Shown piece after piece: positions 26,255 to 35,800 of a stretch of 52,259 bases of DNA; positions within the stretch are counted from its first letter, which is position 1; each line of letters begins with the position of its first letter. Origin of the DNA: Pseudomonas chlororaphis. Its GTDB lineage: Bacteria; Pseudomonadota; Gammaproteobacteria; Pseudomonadales; Pseudomonadaceae. The translations under genes were made by a program, and so were the position numbers. Location: positions 1-52,259 of the forward strand of contig NZ_JSFK01000014.1 of the NCBI RefSeq assembly GCF_000783395.1. Direction: 5' to 3'. A model generated the notes under the pieces. It saw nothing but the letters and a program-made list of their open reading frames with translations. It had not been told where the DNA came from and did no database searches.

Positions 26255-27536
26255 GACCTCTGCTGGCGGATCGAGTACGCGATTGGCCACGACACACCGT
26301 GCTCCCGGCATCGCCGATTCAATCGCCGTGCCTGCTCTGCCGCTGCGTGTGCTGGTGCTGGAAGACCATGCATTCCAGCGCTCGGTGGCGGTCAACATGC
26401 TGCGTACGCTCGGTTGTGGCGAAGTCTTCGAAGCCAGTGACGGCGCTGAGGCGCTGGCGCTCTTGCAGGAAGTCGGTACGGTCGATGTCGCCCTGTGCGA
26501 TTTGCAGATGGAGGGGATGGACGGGCTGGAGTTTCTGCAGCGGGTCGGCGCGTCAGGACAGGTCAAGTCGGTGATCATCAGCAGTTCCCTGTCGGCCGAC
26601 CTGCGCCGCGCGGTGCATCAGATGGTGGCGTTGCTTGGCCTGGAACTGCTTGGCGATGTAGGCAAGCCTTTGCATGTGCAGGTGCTGGCGAATTTGCTGG
26701 GCAAATCCCTCGACAGGCCTGCTCTGGCGCAACCAACGGCCGCTGCCGTGACGCTGGCCAGTGAGGCGGCGGTTCGCCAAGCGCTGGCTCAGCAGCAATT
26801 GCAGGCCTGGTATCAGCCCAAATTCAACCTGCAGACCGGTGAGGTCTGTGGTGTAGAGGTGCTCTGCCGTTGGCTCCACCCGACTCATGGCATCCTTTCA
26901 CCCGCGCTGTTCATGCCTGTGCTGGAGCGTTGCGGGTTGCTCGACGAGTTGCTTTTCACGCAGATCGAACAGGCGCTGGGTGTGCAGCGAAGTGCCCGCG
27001 AGCAGGGCTTTACCTTGAATGTCGCGTTCAATCTGCAAGCTGTTCAATTGGCCAACGCTCAACTCACCGCCACCTTGAAAAGCCTGCTGGCGCAGCAGGG
27101 CGCTTGTGGTGCGGGCCTGACTTTCGAATTGACCGAAAGCGGCCTGCTCGAAGCCCCGGCCACCAGCCTTGAAAGTCTCGTCCGCCTGAGGATGATGGGC
27201 TGTCGCCTGTCGATCGATGACTTCGGCGCCGGCTTCTCCTCATTGCAACGCTTGTGTCAGTTGCCGTTCAACGAGATCAAGCTCGACGCCGAATTCATTC
27301 GTAATCTTGAGCACGAACCGCGATGCCGGGCGGCGATCAGCAGCACGCTGGCATTAGGCGAAACCCTCGGCATGAATGTGGTGATCGAAGGGATCGAAAC
27401 CGATGCGCAGCGCCGTGAACTGTTGGCCTTGGGGTGTTCTCAAGGGCAGGGCTACTGGTACGCGCGGCCGATGGCCGGGACTGAGTTGTTGCATTGGTTA
27501 CAACGGCACGGTGATAGGCAGGACTCGGATGGGTGA
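26226..27536 (+). CDS. REC-EAL c-di-GMP phosphodiesterase, RocR-like paralogue
   Basis: A 436-residue paralogue of the first RocR-like protein with an N-terminal extension of about 37 residues. The receiver has Asp92 in ALCDLQMEGMDG. The EAL domain begins near residue 190; the signature reads EVL (Glu211-Val-Leu) instead of EAL, but the catalytic Glu is kept, as are the Asn in AFNLQ, FELTES, IDDFGAGFSSLQ, the Lys in EIKLD, VIEGIE and GQGYWYARPM. It should be an active phosphodiesterase. Starting at 26226 (GGAG upstream) it overlaps the preceding receiver-like gene by 29 bp. A later start that trims the extension is possible. Confidence 0.85.
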   Translation: MFRNNPTTFETSAGGSSTRLATTHRAPGIADSIAVPALPLRVLVLEDHAFQRSVAVNMLRTLGCGEVFEASDGAEALALLQEVGTVDVALCDLQMEGMDGLEFLQRVGASGQVKSVIISSSLSADLRRAVHQMVALLGLELLGDVGKPLHVQVLANLLGKSLDRPALAQPTAAAVTLASEAAVRQALAQQQLQAWYQPKFNLQTGEVCGVEVLCRWLHPTHGILSPALFMPVLERCGLLDELLFTQIEQALGVQRSAREQGFTLNVAFNLQAVQLANAQLTATLKSLLAQQGACGAGLTFELTESGLLEAPATSLESLVRLRMMGCRLSIDDFGAGFSSLQRLCQLPFNEIKLDAEFIRNLEHEPRCRAAISSTLALGETLGMNVVIEGIETDAQRRELLALGCSQGQGYWYARPMAGTELLHWLQRHGDRQDSDG

Positions 27537-27544
27537 TCACTTTT

Positions 27545-27561
27545 TTAGGAAAAGTCCTACA
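27545..27561 (+). promoter_or_regulatory. Palindromic site before receiver-like gene 2
   Basis: TTAGGAAAAGTCCTACA is a good copy of the island motif (TAGGA...TCCTA) lying 8 bp after the stop of the second REC-EAL gene and 64 bp before the receiver-like gene 2 ATG, preceded by a run of T. A separate promoter here for the downstream genes is implied. Confidence 0.55.
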
Positions 27562-27625
27562 GAACCTGCCTAGTGTCTTGCGTAGTCTTGCCGCACCCAG
27601 AAACCGTGAACCCGGGAGATCGATC

Positions 27626-28069
27626 ATGATCAATAAAGCCCTGCGCATCCTGATCGCAGACCCTCAGCATTTTCACCGGATGAAAATCGAGCGGCTGTTC
27701 AACGGCCTCAATTATTACCGCATTGCACCGGTGCAGAACCTCACCGAGCTGCTGACCCTGGTGGACTACGGTTGCGAGCCGTTCGATGTGGTGGTCATCA
27801 ATGCCGAACTGGCGGCAGGTTCGCTGGATCTGCTAGGGTTTTTCCTCGATAACCCGCAGGTTCGTCAGGCGTTGATTTACAACGAAGGCACGGCACCGTT
27901 GCAGCCGGCTTCGGGATTTGCTCAGGAAAATGTCCAGATCAGCCATTTGCCTCTGCCCTCAAAGCAGTCGATAAGTCAGTTGATGGCGCTGGTTGAAGCA
28001 CCTGCCAGGCTGCACGAGTTGACTGCGCGAAAGCCATACCCGTCGATGCAAAACGCTGCTCATGCATAA
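27626..28069 (+). CDS. Receiver-like protein lacking the phospho-acceptor Asp (2)
   Basis: A 147-residue paralogue of the 25844-26254 protein. It begins with the receiver-like strand RILIADPQ (Asp12) and has the beta-3 segment DVVVINAEL with Asn59 at the expected phosphorylation site. The common features EPFD, INAE and the FxxNxQxRxxxI helix define the pair. The C-terminal 40 residues are dissimilar and hydrophilic. GGGAG precedes the ATG at 27626. It sits between the REC-EAL gene and the LuxR-type regulator of the second set. It has no output domain; a regulatory protein-protein role is inferred, not shown. Confidence 0.65.
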   Translation: MINKALRILIADPQHFHRMKIERLFNGLNYYRIAPVQNLTELLTLVDYGCEPFDVVVINAELAAGSLDLLGFFLDNPQVRQALIYNEGTAPLQPASGFAQENVQISHLPLPSKQSISQLMALVEAPARLHELTARKPYPSMQNAAHA

Positions 28070-28086
28070 AAAAACACTGACCGCAA

Positions 28087-28128
28087 CTGTCAGACCTGAC
28101 AGGTGATTTGCTCTCCGTTACGTGTAAC
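28087..28128. promoter_or_regulatory. Two inverted repeats before the second LuxR-type regulator
   Basis: CTGTCAG/CTGACAG (28087-28093 and 28096-28102, two-base centre) and GTTAC/GTAAC (28117-28121 and 28124-28128) lie in the 135-bp gap before the second rocA-like gene. No T run follows, so they are unlikely to be terminators. They look like operators; I cannot name a binder. Confidence 0.4.
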
Positions 28129-28204
28129 AGTCCCGGCGCAGCCACTGAGTCTGGATCAGCCCCCATCGGTGGCCTGTTCGTCAGACTTTGCACCGGGAGT
28201 GGCC

Positions 28205-28831
28205 ATGAAGTCAGCGCTGATCGTCGACGATCATCCGGTGGTGCGCGCCGCCATCCGGATCGTGTTGCAAGCAGCAGGATTCAAGCTGATATACGAGGCG
28301 TCTCAAGGCAACGAGGTGGTGTCGCTCATTCGGGAACACCAGCCTCGGTTGGTGATACTCGATCTGAATTTGCCGGTACTCGGCGGGCTGGAGGTTCTTG
28401 CCCGGATCAAGGCCAATGATTTTGCTTGCCGCGTGCTGGTGTTCAGCACACACGAACCCATGTTCTATCAGGACCGCTGCGTGCGTGCCGGGGCCATGGC
28501 TTACGTAACCAAAACCAATCAACTGGAGCAACTGCGCAACGCCATTCGAGCGGTGATGTCGGGCCACACCTATTTTTCTTCGCTCCCGGACAGTTTCAGC
28601 ACGCTGAATGCCGTGCAAACCACGGAAAAACAGATGATCGATCTGCTTTCCGATCGTGAGTTGAGCATTTTTCAGCAATTGGGGCAGGGCAAGTCCAACA
28701 AGGCGATTGCTGAGGACATGCACCTGAGCCACAAAACCGTCAGCACCTATAAAACCCGTTTGATGAGGAAACTCGGGGTCGGCTCAGCGGTGCACTTGCG
28801 CGATTTTGCCAAGCGCAATCATGTGATCTGA
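28205..28831 (+). CDS. LuxR/NarL-type response regulator, RocA-like paralogue
   Basis: A 208-residue paralogue of the 12483-13109 regulator with the same layout: receiver ([13 protein letters not shown]; phospho-acceptor Asp53 in VILDLNLP) and LuxR-type helix-turn-helix (about 143-205, [25 protein letters not shown]). The recognition-helix region ([16 protein letters not shown]) is very close to that of the first protein (SNKTISTYKTRLIEKL), so the two may recognise similar DNA. The ATG at 28205 is chosen because the receiver starts there. It is 10 bp upstream of its kinase gene. Cross-talk with the first set is plausible. Confidence 0.87.
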   Translation: MKSALIVDDHPVVRAAIRIVLQAAGFKLIYEASQGNEVVSLIREHQPRLVILDLNLPVLGGLEVLARIKANDFACRVLVFSTHEPMFYQDRCVRAGAMAYVTKTNQLEQLRNAIRAVMSGHTYFSSLPDSFSTLNAVQTTEKQMIDLLSDRELSIFQQLGQGKSNKAIAEDMHLSHKTVSTYKTRLMRKLGVGSAVHLRDFAKRNHVI

Positions 28832-28841
28832 GCGAGCGGAC

Positions 28842-31800
28842 ATGAAGCAGGGATGGCAGATTTTCTGGCTGTGGCTGAGTCTGATAGCCATCTGCTGGGC
28901 GAGTGACACGCCACAAGTGCTGCAAGTGCTGACCCGCACCGGGCCGGAAAACGTTCGGTTGCGCCTGGACGAACAGGACCGGCAATGGCTGCGTCAGCAT
29001 CCGGTACTGCGCATGGGTATTTCTGGCCCGGATTACCCACCGTTCGAGATCACCCGCAATCAGCATGAACTCGAAGGGCTGACGGCCGATTACGCTGATC
29101 TGCTGGCGCAGTTGCTCGGTGTGCGCATCGAAGTGCAGCGTTTTGCCAACCGCGATGCCGTGATGGCGGCACTCAAGCGCGGCGATCTCGATCTGCTGGG
29201 GACCTCCAACAGTTTTGAAGCCGCCGATCCGGACTTCATCCTGTCCCGTGCCTACGCCGAAGATCAACCGATGCTGGTGACTCGACTCGAAGAGCAGTTG
29301 CCGAGCGATCTGGCTGGCAAGCGCCTGGCCATGGTCGAGGACTATCTGCCACTGGCGAGCGTACAAGCGTTCTATCCCCTGGTCAGCGTGCAGCGCTACC
29401 CTTCGGCGATGGATGCGCTCGGGGCGGTGGCGTTTGGTGCGGATGATGTCTATCTGGGCGATTTCATCAGTGCCAACTACCTGATCAACACCAATTATCG
29501 TAACGACCTGCAGTTAGCCGGCCCGGCGGGACTGGACGCCAATTCGTTCGGCTTTGCCCTGTTGCGCAGCGACGCGCGCCTCAAACGCATCGTCGATAAA
29601 GCGTTGGCGGCCATTCCCATGGAGCGTCGCCAACGTATCGAACAGCGCTGGAGCGCTGGCCTTGCCGAGATGGCTGAGCAGTCGCGGGTGCAGCTCAGTG
29701 CCAGTGAACAGGCGTGGCTGGATCAGCACCCTCGGGTGCGTGTCGGTGTTGTCGAAGATTTCGCGCCGCTGACGTTTTTTGATGCCGATGGCCGCTTCAG
29801 CGGGTTGTCGGCGCAACTGCTGAGCCTGATCAGTCAGCGTAGCGGGCTGAATTTCGAAGTCGTGCGCGGTACGTCGCTGGATCGCCAGATCGAACAGCTC
29901 AAGGCCGGCGAACTGGATGTGTTGCCGGTGGTGACGCCGAGCAGCGAGCGCGAAACCGAACTGCAATTTACCCGCGCCTATCTGAACAATCCGTTTGTGC
30001 TGGTCAGTCCAATCACTGCGCAGGGGCCGCTTAACCTTGATGATTTGAACGATAAGCGGCTGGCGATTTATCGCGGCCACCCGTTGCGCGGATACCTACT
30101 GGAGCGCGTGCCGCGCATCCGTCTGATCGAAGTCAAAAGCCCTGCCGAAGGCATGGCGTTGATTGCCAAAGGCCAGGTCGACGCTACGGTCAGCTCGTTG
30201 CTGGTGGCACGCTTTCTGATCGCCCGCCACTACCGCGAGCGGCTGCGCATCAGCGGCACGGTCGGTGATCAACCGGCACGCATTGCGCTGGCGACGGCGC
30301 CGCAAATGCCGGCACTGCATTCGATCCTGAACAAGGCCTTGCTGAGCATCGCCCCGCAACAGATGGATGAGCTGGTTGAGCGCTGGAGCCACGATGTGGT
30401 GGTGGATGACAGTTACTGGTTACAGCACCGTCGCGAGATTCTTCTGGGCTTTGCCGGCGCAGCGGTTTTGCTGGCGCTGGCACTGGCCTGGATCGTTTTT
30501 CAGCGCCAGCAGATTCGCCGGCGTCAGCAGTGGTTGCAGCAATTGCAGGAAGCCAAGGACGCAGCGGACGACGCCAATCGGGCGAAAACCACGTTTCTGG
30601 CGACCATGAGCCATGAAATCCGTACACCGATGAATGCCCTGATCGGCATGCTCGAGCTGGCATTGAAGCGCGCCGAGGAAGGCGTGACTGATCGTCTGGC
30701 GATTCAAGTGGCGTCCAACGCCGGGCAACAATTGCTCGCGCTGATCGGCGACATTCTCGACATCGCGCGGATCGAGGCCGGGCATTTGTCCCTGGCGCCG
30801 GAGCGCGCCAATCTGCGTGAACTGGTGGTGTCGGTGTGCCGGGTGTTCGAAGGGCTGGCGCGGCAGAAGCGTTTGCTGTGGCACATCGAACTGGATGCTC
30901 GCAGCAATGTTGACGTGCTGATCGATCCGACGCGCTTCAAACAAGTGCTGTCGAATCTGCTGAGCAATGCGATCAAGTTCACCGAGGAGGGCGAGGTCAG
31001 TCTGCGGCTGGTGGTGACCGCAGCGACGGCCGAGCGACTGGCCGTCAAGGTGGTCATTGAAGACAGTGGGGTGGGGATCAGCGACGATGATCGGCGACGG
31101 CTGTTCAGCCCGTTCGTGCAGGCGAGCAATCACTCGCAGTCGGCCCGCAGCGGTTCCGGACTGGGGCTGGTGATCAGTCGCAGCCTCTGCGAAATGATGG
31201 GCGGCACGCTGCGACTCGACAGCGCGCCGGGTGAGGGAACGCAAGTCGAAGTCAGTCTTGAACTGCCGCTGTTGGCCGCCCTCGCTCAACCCGCTGCAAC
31301 CGCGCAAGCCGTGGTGGCTGCGAGCTGTTCACTGAAGGTGCTGGTGGTGGACGATCATCCGGTGAACCGCTTGCTGCTGTGCTGGCAGTTGAGTGAACTC
31401 GGCCATCGCACGGTCGACACCGAGAACGGTGATCAGGGCCTGGAGCGATGGCGCACGCAGGCATTCGATGTGGTGATCACCGATTGCAACATGCCGCGGC
31501 GCAACGGTTATCAACTGGCGCGGGCGATCCGTGATGAAGAGATGCTTGCCGGTCGCCAACCCTGTCTGATTCTAGGCTTTACCGCCAACGCGCAGGCTGA
31601 GGAGCGGTCGCGTTGCCTGAATGCCGGCATGGACGAATGTCTGTTCAAGCCGATCCGCTTGCACGACCTCGCGCAGGCGTTGACGACGGCCAGTCATTGC
31701 GAAATGACGCTAGACCCTGGCGAGGTGCCGGCGCTGGTGGAAATCGACCTGAGCACATTGGAGCAAATGGCCGGGGAAGATCGTGCCTTGATCGGGCAGT

Positions 31801-32060
31801 TGCGCAAGGAAGTGTTGAACAGCTTGCAGCTCGATCTGCAACGTCTGGAAGTATTGCAGCGAGAGCAGGATCGCGCAGGGCTGCGTGAACTGGCGCATCA
31901 CATCAAGGGCGGGGCGCAGATGGTCGGTGCGGCGCGGGTAGTGGCAGCGTGTGTTGCGCTGGAGCAGGCGTGTCGCGAGACGCACGCGGCGCCGCTGGAC
32001 GTGGCGAGCGAAACGTTGCGCGAGGCCATGGCCAGCCTGGCGCAACGTCTGCACATCTGA
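28842..32060 (+). CDS. BvgS-type unorthodox hybrid kinase, RocS-like paralogue without PAS
   Basis: A 1072-residue paralogue of the 13110-16733 kinase. Signal peptide, two periplasmic solute-binding-like domains (about 45-260 and 285-515), one membrane helix (531-552), then directly a short coiled coil and HisKA with His591 ([10 protein letters not shown]), HATPase (NLLSNAIKF), receiver with Asp881 (VITDCNMP) and Hpt with His1019 (LAHHIKGG). The PAS domain of the first kinase is missing, which accounts for the 135-residue size difference. All phosphorelay residues are present. It ends 11 bp from the convergent dkgB-like gene. Confidence 0.9.
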   Translation: MKQGWQIFWLWLSLIAICWASDTPQVLQVLTRTGPENVRLRLDEQDRQWLRQHPVLRMGISGPDYPPFEITRNQHELEGLTADYADLLAQLLGVRIEVQRFANRDAVMAALKRGDLDLLGTSNSFEAADPDFILSRAYAEDQPMLVTRLEEQLPSDLAGKRLAMVEDYLPLASVQAFYPLVSVQRYPSAMDALGAVAFGADDVYLGDFISANYLINTNYRNDLQLAGPAGLDANSFGFALLRSDARLKRIVDKALAAIPMERRQRIEQRWSAGLAEMAEQSRVQLSASEQAWLDQHPRVRVGVVEDFAPLTFFDADGRFSGLSAQLLSLISQRSGLNFEVVRGTSLDRQIEQLKAGELDVLPVVTPSSERETELQFTRAYLNNPFVLVSPITAQGPLNLDDLNDKRLAIYRGHPLRGYLLERVPRIRLIEVKSPAEGMALIAKGQVDATVSSLLVARFLIARHYRERLRISGTVGDQPARIALATAPQMPALHSILNKALLSIAPQQMDELVERWSHDVVVDDSYWLQHRREILLGFAGAAVLLALALAWIVFQRQQIRRRQQWLQQLQEAKDAADDANRAKTTFLATMSHEIRTPMNALIGMLELALKRAEEGVTDRLAIQVASNAGQQLLALIGDILDIARIEAGHLSLAPERANLRELVVSVCRVFEGLARQKRLLWHIELDARSNVDVLIDPTRFKQVLSNLLSNAIKFTEEGEVSLRLVVTAATAERLAVKVVIEDSGVGISDDDRRRLFSPFVQASNHSQSARSGSGLGLVISRSLCEMMGGTLRLDSAPGEGTQVEVSLELPLLAALAQPAATAQAVVAASCSLKVLVVDDHPVNRLLLCWQLSELGHRTVDTENGDQGLERWRTQAFDVVITDCNMPRRNGYQLARAIRDEEMLAGRQPCLILGFTANAQAEERSRCLNAGMDECLFKPIRLHDLAQALTTASHCEMTLDPGEVPALVEIDLSTLEQMAGEDRALIGQLRKEVLNSLQLDLQRLEVLQREQDRAGLRELAHHIKGGAQMVGAARVVAACVALEQACRETHAAPLDVASETLREAMASLAQRLHI

Positions 32061-32071
32061 TGCGGGTCGGG

Positions 32072-32875
32072 TCAGTCCCAGTGCGGCGCGATGCCTTTCG
32101 GGCTGGTCAGGCGATGGCCGCGATCAAGCGTGGCAATCAGCGCCATATCGGCGTCGCTTAGCGTCAGTGCGGTGGCGGCAAGGTTGCTTTGCAGATTGTC
32201 GCGTTTGGTCGACGACGGGATCACCGCGTAACCCGACTGCATGGCCCAGGCCAGGGTGACTTGCGCCGGAGTCGCCTGCAGGCGTTCGGCGATCTGCTGG
32301 AGCAACGGATCTTTCAGCACTTCACCGTAGGCGAGGGTCATGTACGAGGTGATGTGGATGCCTTGGCTGCGGGCAAACTCGACCACTGTGCGGTTCTGCA
32401 GGTACGGGTGCAGTTCGATCTGGTTGGTCGCGATGTGTTCGGCACCGACCGCGGCAATCGCCTGCTGCATCAGCTCGATGGTGAAGTTGGACACACCGAT
32501 CTGCCGCGTCAGGCCCAGGCGCTTGGCCTCCAGCAGCGCGCCCATGAATTCTTCGACCGGGACCTGGTTTTCCGGCGACGGCCAGTGAATCAAGGTCAGG
32601 TCGAGGTAGTCGGTCTGCAATTTCTGCAGGCTCTCCTTGAGGCTGTCGATCAAACGATCTTTGGCGAAGTTGGCGACCCAGATCTTGCTGGTGATAAACA
32701 GCTCGTCGCGCGGGATGCCGCTGGCCGCAATGGCCGCGCCGACATCGGCTTCGTTTTCGTAGATTTGCGCGGTGTCGATGACTCGGTAGCCGAGTTCGAG
32801 GGCGGTAGTTACCGAATCGATGACCACCTGGCCTTGCAGACGAAACGTACCGAGACCTAAAGCGGGAACAGACAT
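32072..32875 (-). CDS. dkgB: Aldo/keto reductase, DkgB-like
   Basis: A 267-residue NADPH-dependent aldo/keto reductase, the same length as E. coli DkgB (2,5-diketo-D-gluconate reductase B, which also reduces methylglyoxal). The catalytic tetrad is visible: Asp and Tyr in [13 protein letters not shown], Lys in FITSKIW, His in LTLIHWPSP. The NADP-binding end [14 protein letters not shown] is present. The ATG at 32875 gives [13 protein letters not shown], the family start; the longer frame runs into a repeat and is rejected. It stands alone, convergent with the second kinase gene. Confidence 0.85.
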   Translation of the reverse strand: MSVPALGLGTFRLQGQVVIDSVTTALELGYRVIDTAQIYENEADVGAAIAASGIPRDELFITSKIWVANFAKDRLIDSLKESLQKLQTDYLDLTLIHWPSPENQVPVEEFMGALLEAKRLGLTRQIGVSNFTIELMQQAIAAVGAEHIATNQIELHPYLQNRTVVEFARSQGIHITSYMTLAYGEVLKDPLLQQIAERLQATPAQVTLAWAMQSGYAVIPSSTKRDNLQSNLAATALTLSDADMALIATLDRGHRLTSPKGIAPHWD

Positions 32876-33011
32876 GAAAGACTCCAGTGGTTGCAGTGGG
32901 AATGGGCAGGAGTATCCGTGTCTGCATCGTTGAGAAAAACCGTCGCTGGGACAAAGCAATGTTGACCGGAAGTCATGAATCATTTTCAGGATTTGTGTTG
33001 ACCGGACTGGC

Positions 33012-33081
33012 CCCTTCGCGAGCAGGCTCGCTCCCACATTGGAATGCGTGCTCATGTGGGGGCGAGCCTGCTCGCGAAGGG
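33012..33081. repeat. REP-like inverted repeat, family C copy 1
   Basis: Arms of 28 bp (33012-33039 and 33054-33081; core CTTCGCGAGCAGGCTCGCTC) with one mismatch face each other across 14 bp. The same sequence forms the repeat at 36451-36540. A typical P. fluorescens-group intergenic repeat, between dkgB and the LysR gene. Confidence 0.85.
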
Positions 33082-33093
33082 CGCGCCGCCGAT

Positions 33094-34002
33094 TCAGGCT
33101 ATGTCGCTGTGGGCAAACTCCTCGCCCAAAAAATCAATCAACGTACGCACCGACGGTAACAACCCGCGCCGCGACGGAAAGATCGCATGCACCACTCCGC
33201 ACTTCGGCGCCCAGCCAGGAATCAGCTCCACCACGCGCCCGGCGGCGATATCTTCACGCACCACCACGCTCGGCAGATGTGCCACGCCAACCCCGGCAAT
33301 CACCGCCTGGCGCAAGGCAATCAAATCATCGGTGACCATTCGCGGCTTATGGCGAATCAGCGCCGTGTTGTCATTCGGCCCCAGCAACTCCCACTGATAT
33401 TCGCGCTGCGCCGCACCCCAATGCAGGCTCGGCAAACCGTTGAGATCGGCGGGCGAGGGCGGTGCCGACAGGCGTTCGACAAACTGCGGGCTACCGACCA
33501 CCGATTGCGTGCTGTTGCTCAGCACCTTCATGACCATGTCGGTGTTCTCCAGTGGCGGAAAACGCACGCGCAGGGCGATATCGAAACCCTCGTGCAGCAG
33601 ATCGACGCGGCGGTTGGTGCTCTCGATAAACAACTCCACCAGCGGGTACTTGAGCATGTAGCGGGTGAGCATCGGCCCGACCCAGGAGTTGAGCAGCGCC
33701 GTCGGGCAACTCAGGCGCACCAGCCCTTGCGGTTCGGAGCGGTTGCGTTCGATCAGCTCAGCGGCGCTTTCGGCTTCGACGCGCATGGCCAGGCAGCGCT
33801 GGTAATAGGCCTGACCGATTTCGGTCAACGAACAATGGCGGCTGGTGCGGTGCAGCAAGCGCACGCCGAGACGTTCTTCCAGTTCGGAAATACGCCGGCT
33901 GAGCTTCGATTTCGGCATGTCCAGTGCGCGCCCGGCAGCGGCGAAACCGTGGTGTTCAACCACTTGGGTGAAGTAGTAGAGGGTGTTGAGGTCTTCCACC
34001 AT
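33094..34002 (-). CDS. LysR-family transcriptional regulator
   Basis: A 302-residue LysR-type regulator. The N-terminal winged helix-turn-helix spans about residues 1-60 ([42 protein letters not shown]), and the effector-binding domain about 90-295. It is divergent from the pirin gene, with a 21-bp inverted repeat between them, so it most likely controls the pirin and two hydrolase genes. In Pseudomonas, LysR regulators beside pirin and isochorismatase-type genes are common, but the inducer is unknown. No unusual features. Confidence 0.88.
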   Translation of the reverse strand: MVEDLNTLYYFTQVVEHHGFAAAGRALDMPKSKLSRRISELEERLGVRLLHRTSRHCSLTEIGQAYYQRCLAMRVEAESAAELIERNRSEPQGLVRLSCPTALLNSWVGPMLTRYMLKYPLVELFIESTNRRVDLLHEGFDIALRVRFPPLENTDMVMKVLSNSTQSVVGSPQFVERLSAPPSPADLNGLPSLHWGAAQREYQWELLGPNDNTALIRHKPRMVTDDLIALRQAVIAGVGVAHLPSVVVREDIAAGRVVELIPGWAPKCGVVHAIFPSRRGLLPSVRTLIDFLGEEFAHSDIA

Positions 34003-34057
34003 CGTTCTCCAGATAGAACGCTAAGACTGATTTTTGCAGTCTAGTGCATTAATGGTC

Positions 34058-34078
34058 ATGGATTTAAGCTTAATCCAT
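34058..34078. promoter_or_regulatory. Inverted repeat in the LysR / pirin intergenic region
   Basis: Perfect arms ATGGATT (34058-34064) and AATCCAT (34072-34078) with a 7-bp TAAGCTT spacer lie between the divergent LysR and pirin genes, 29 bp before the pirin ATG. The size and position suit a LysR recognition site. Confidence 0.55.
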
Positions 34079-34107
34079 CGCGTCACTCACCCAAATTGGA
34101 GACGACC

Positions 34108-34974
34108 ATGAAAAACATCATCGGTATCTACACCAGCCCGCGCGGCCATTGGGTCGGCGATGGTTTCCCGGTTCGCACGCTGTTTTCCTACGACAACCTG
34201 GGTAAACACATCAGCCCGTTCCTGCTGCTCGATCACGCTGGCCCTGCCGATTTCACCCCGACCACCGAACGGCGTGGCGTTGGTCAGCATCCGCACCGTG
34301 GTTTCGAAACCGTGACTATCGTGTATGAAGGCGAAGTGCAGCACCGCGATTCGACCGGTAGTGGCGGTGTGATCGGCCCGGGCGATGTGCAATGGATGAC
34401 CGCCGCTTCCGGGATCCTCCACGAGGAGTTTCACTCGGAAAACTTCGCCAAAACCGGCGGCAAACTGGAAATGGTCCAGTTGTGGGTCAACTTGCCGGCC
34501 AAAGACAAAATGGCCGCGCCGGGCTACCAGACCATTCTCGACAGCGACATTCCGAGCATCGCGCTCAAGGACAATGCCGGCCGCCTGCGGCTGATCGCCG
34601 GTGAGTTCGATGGCCACACCGGCCCATCGCGCACGTTCACGCCAATCGACGTGTGGGATCTGCGCCTGAACGCCGGCAAGTTGCTGACGCTCGATCTGCA
34701 TGAAGGCCGCAATACCGCACTGGTGGTGTTGAAAGGCTCGGTGCAGGTCAACGGTGTGGAATCGGTGCGCGAAGGGCAGTTGGCGCTGTTCGAACGCGAT
34801 GGCCATCAGATGACGCTCGAAGCCAGCCAGGACGCGGTGGTGTTGCTGCTCAGCGGCGAGCCGATCGACGAACCGATCGTCGGCCACGGCCCGTTCGTGA
34901 TGAACACCGAGCAGGAAATCCACCAGGCCTTCGCCGACTTCCAGTCCGGCCGCTTCGGCCAGATGCACGCTTAA
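34108..34974 (+). CDS. Pirin family protein (bicupin)
   Basis: A 288-residue pirin. The N-terminal cupin carries the conserved [24 protein letters not shown] and the metal-binding [21 protein letters not shown] (His and Glu ligands). The [12 protein letters not shown] segment completes it, and the C-terminal cupin follows from about residue 190. Bacterial pirins include quercetin 2,3-dioxygenases (YhhW) and regulators of pyruvate metabolism; which applies here cannot be told. The ATG at 34108 follows GGAG; TTG at 34096 is unlikely. First gene of an apparent operon with two YcaC-type hydrolases. Confidence 0.88.
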   Translation: MKNIIGIYTSPRGHWVGDGFPVRTLFSYDNLGKHISPFLLLDHAGPADFTPTTERRGVGQHPHRGFETVTIVYEGEVQHRDSTGSGGVIGPGDVQWMTAASGILHEEFHSENFAKTGGKLEMVQLWVNLPAKDKMAAPGYQTILDSDIPSIALKDNAGRLRLIAGEFDGHTGPSRTFTPIDVWDLRLNAGKLLTLDLHEGRNTALVVLKGSVQVNGVESVREGQLALFERDGHQMTLEASQDAVVLLLSGEPIDEPIVGHGPFVMNTEQEIHQAFADFQSGRFGQMHA

Positions 34975-35060
34975 CGCACCACCACTCCGCTCTACACAGG
35001 ACGCGTAGGCCGGTTCGCAGGCCAGGGATGGCTGTCGCCTATAGAAAAGAGGACACGCAC

Positions 35061-35744
35061 ATGAACACTGTCAATGCAGCGAACTTCGACGGCCAGAAAC
35101 CGACCATCGATGCCAGCGACGCAGCGATGTTGCTGATCGACCACCAGAGCGGTCTGTTCCAGATCGTCAAGGACATCGACGTGCCGCAATTGCGCGCCAA
35201 TGCCGTTGCGCTGGCCAAAGCCGCGACCCTGTTGAAGATGCCGGTAATCACCACCGCCTCCGTGCCGCAAGGGCCGAACGGGCCGTTGATCCCGGAGATT
35301 CACGAAGCGGCGCCGCATGCGCAATACGTGGCGCGCAAAGGCGAAATCAATGCCTGGGACAACCCGGAATTTCACGCAGCGGTCAAAGCCACCGGCAAGA
35401 AAACCCTGGTGATCGCCGGCACCTTGACCAGCGTTTGTCTGGCGTTCCCGTCGATCGCTGCCGTGCACGAAGGCTACAGGGTGTTTGCCGTGGTCGACGC
35501 GTCCGGCAATCACTCAAAACTCGCCACTGATCTGACCGTTGCCCGTTTGGCCCAGGCCGGGGTGGTGCCGATCGACATCATGGCTACGCTTTCCGAGCTG
35601 CAAGGCTCGTGGAACCGTCCCGATGCCGAACAGTGGGCGGCGGTCTACGCCCAGGCCATGCCGCATTATCAATTGCTGATCGAGAGCTACCTCAAGGCTC
35701 AGCAAGTCGCGAACGAACACGAAGTGCTGGATTCCCAGCGCTGA
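35061..35744 (+). CDS. Isochorismatase-family (YcaC-like) hydrolase 1
   Basis: A 227-residue cysteine hydrolase of the isochorismatase superfamily. The catalytic Asp is Asp27 ([11 protein letters not shown]) and the nucleophilic Cys lies in [13 protein letters not shown]. The basic residue is in the [13 protein letters not shown] stretch. It is a diverged paralogue of the next gene, with an N-terminal extension of about eight residues. The ATG at 35061 follows AAGAGGAC. It lies 86 bp after pirin. The substrate is unknown; the family acts on amides and related small molecules. Confidence 0.85.
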   Translation: MNTVNAANFDGQKPTIDASDAAMLLIDHQSGLFQIVKDIDVPQLRANAVALAKAATLLKMPVITTASVPQGPNGPLIPEIHEAAPHAQYVARKGEINAWDNPEFHAAVKATGKKTLVIAGTLTSVCLAFPSIAAVHEGYRVFAVVDASGNHSKLATDLTVARLAQAGVVPIDIMATLSELQGSWNRPDAEQWAAVYAQAMPHYQLLIESYLKAQQVANEHEVLDSQR

Positions 35745-35800
35745 TCGAGTCCCCTGAGGCCGACCCCCGTCGGCCTCTACCACCCGCGAGGATTACTGCT

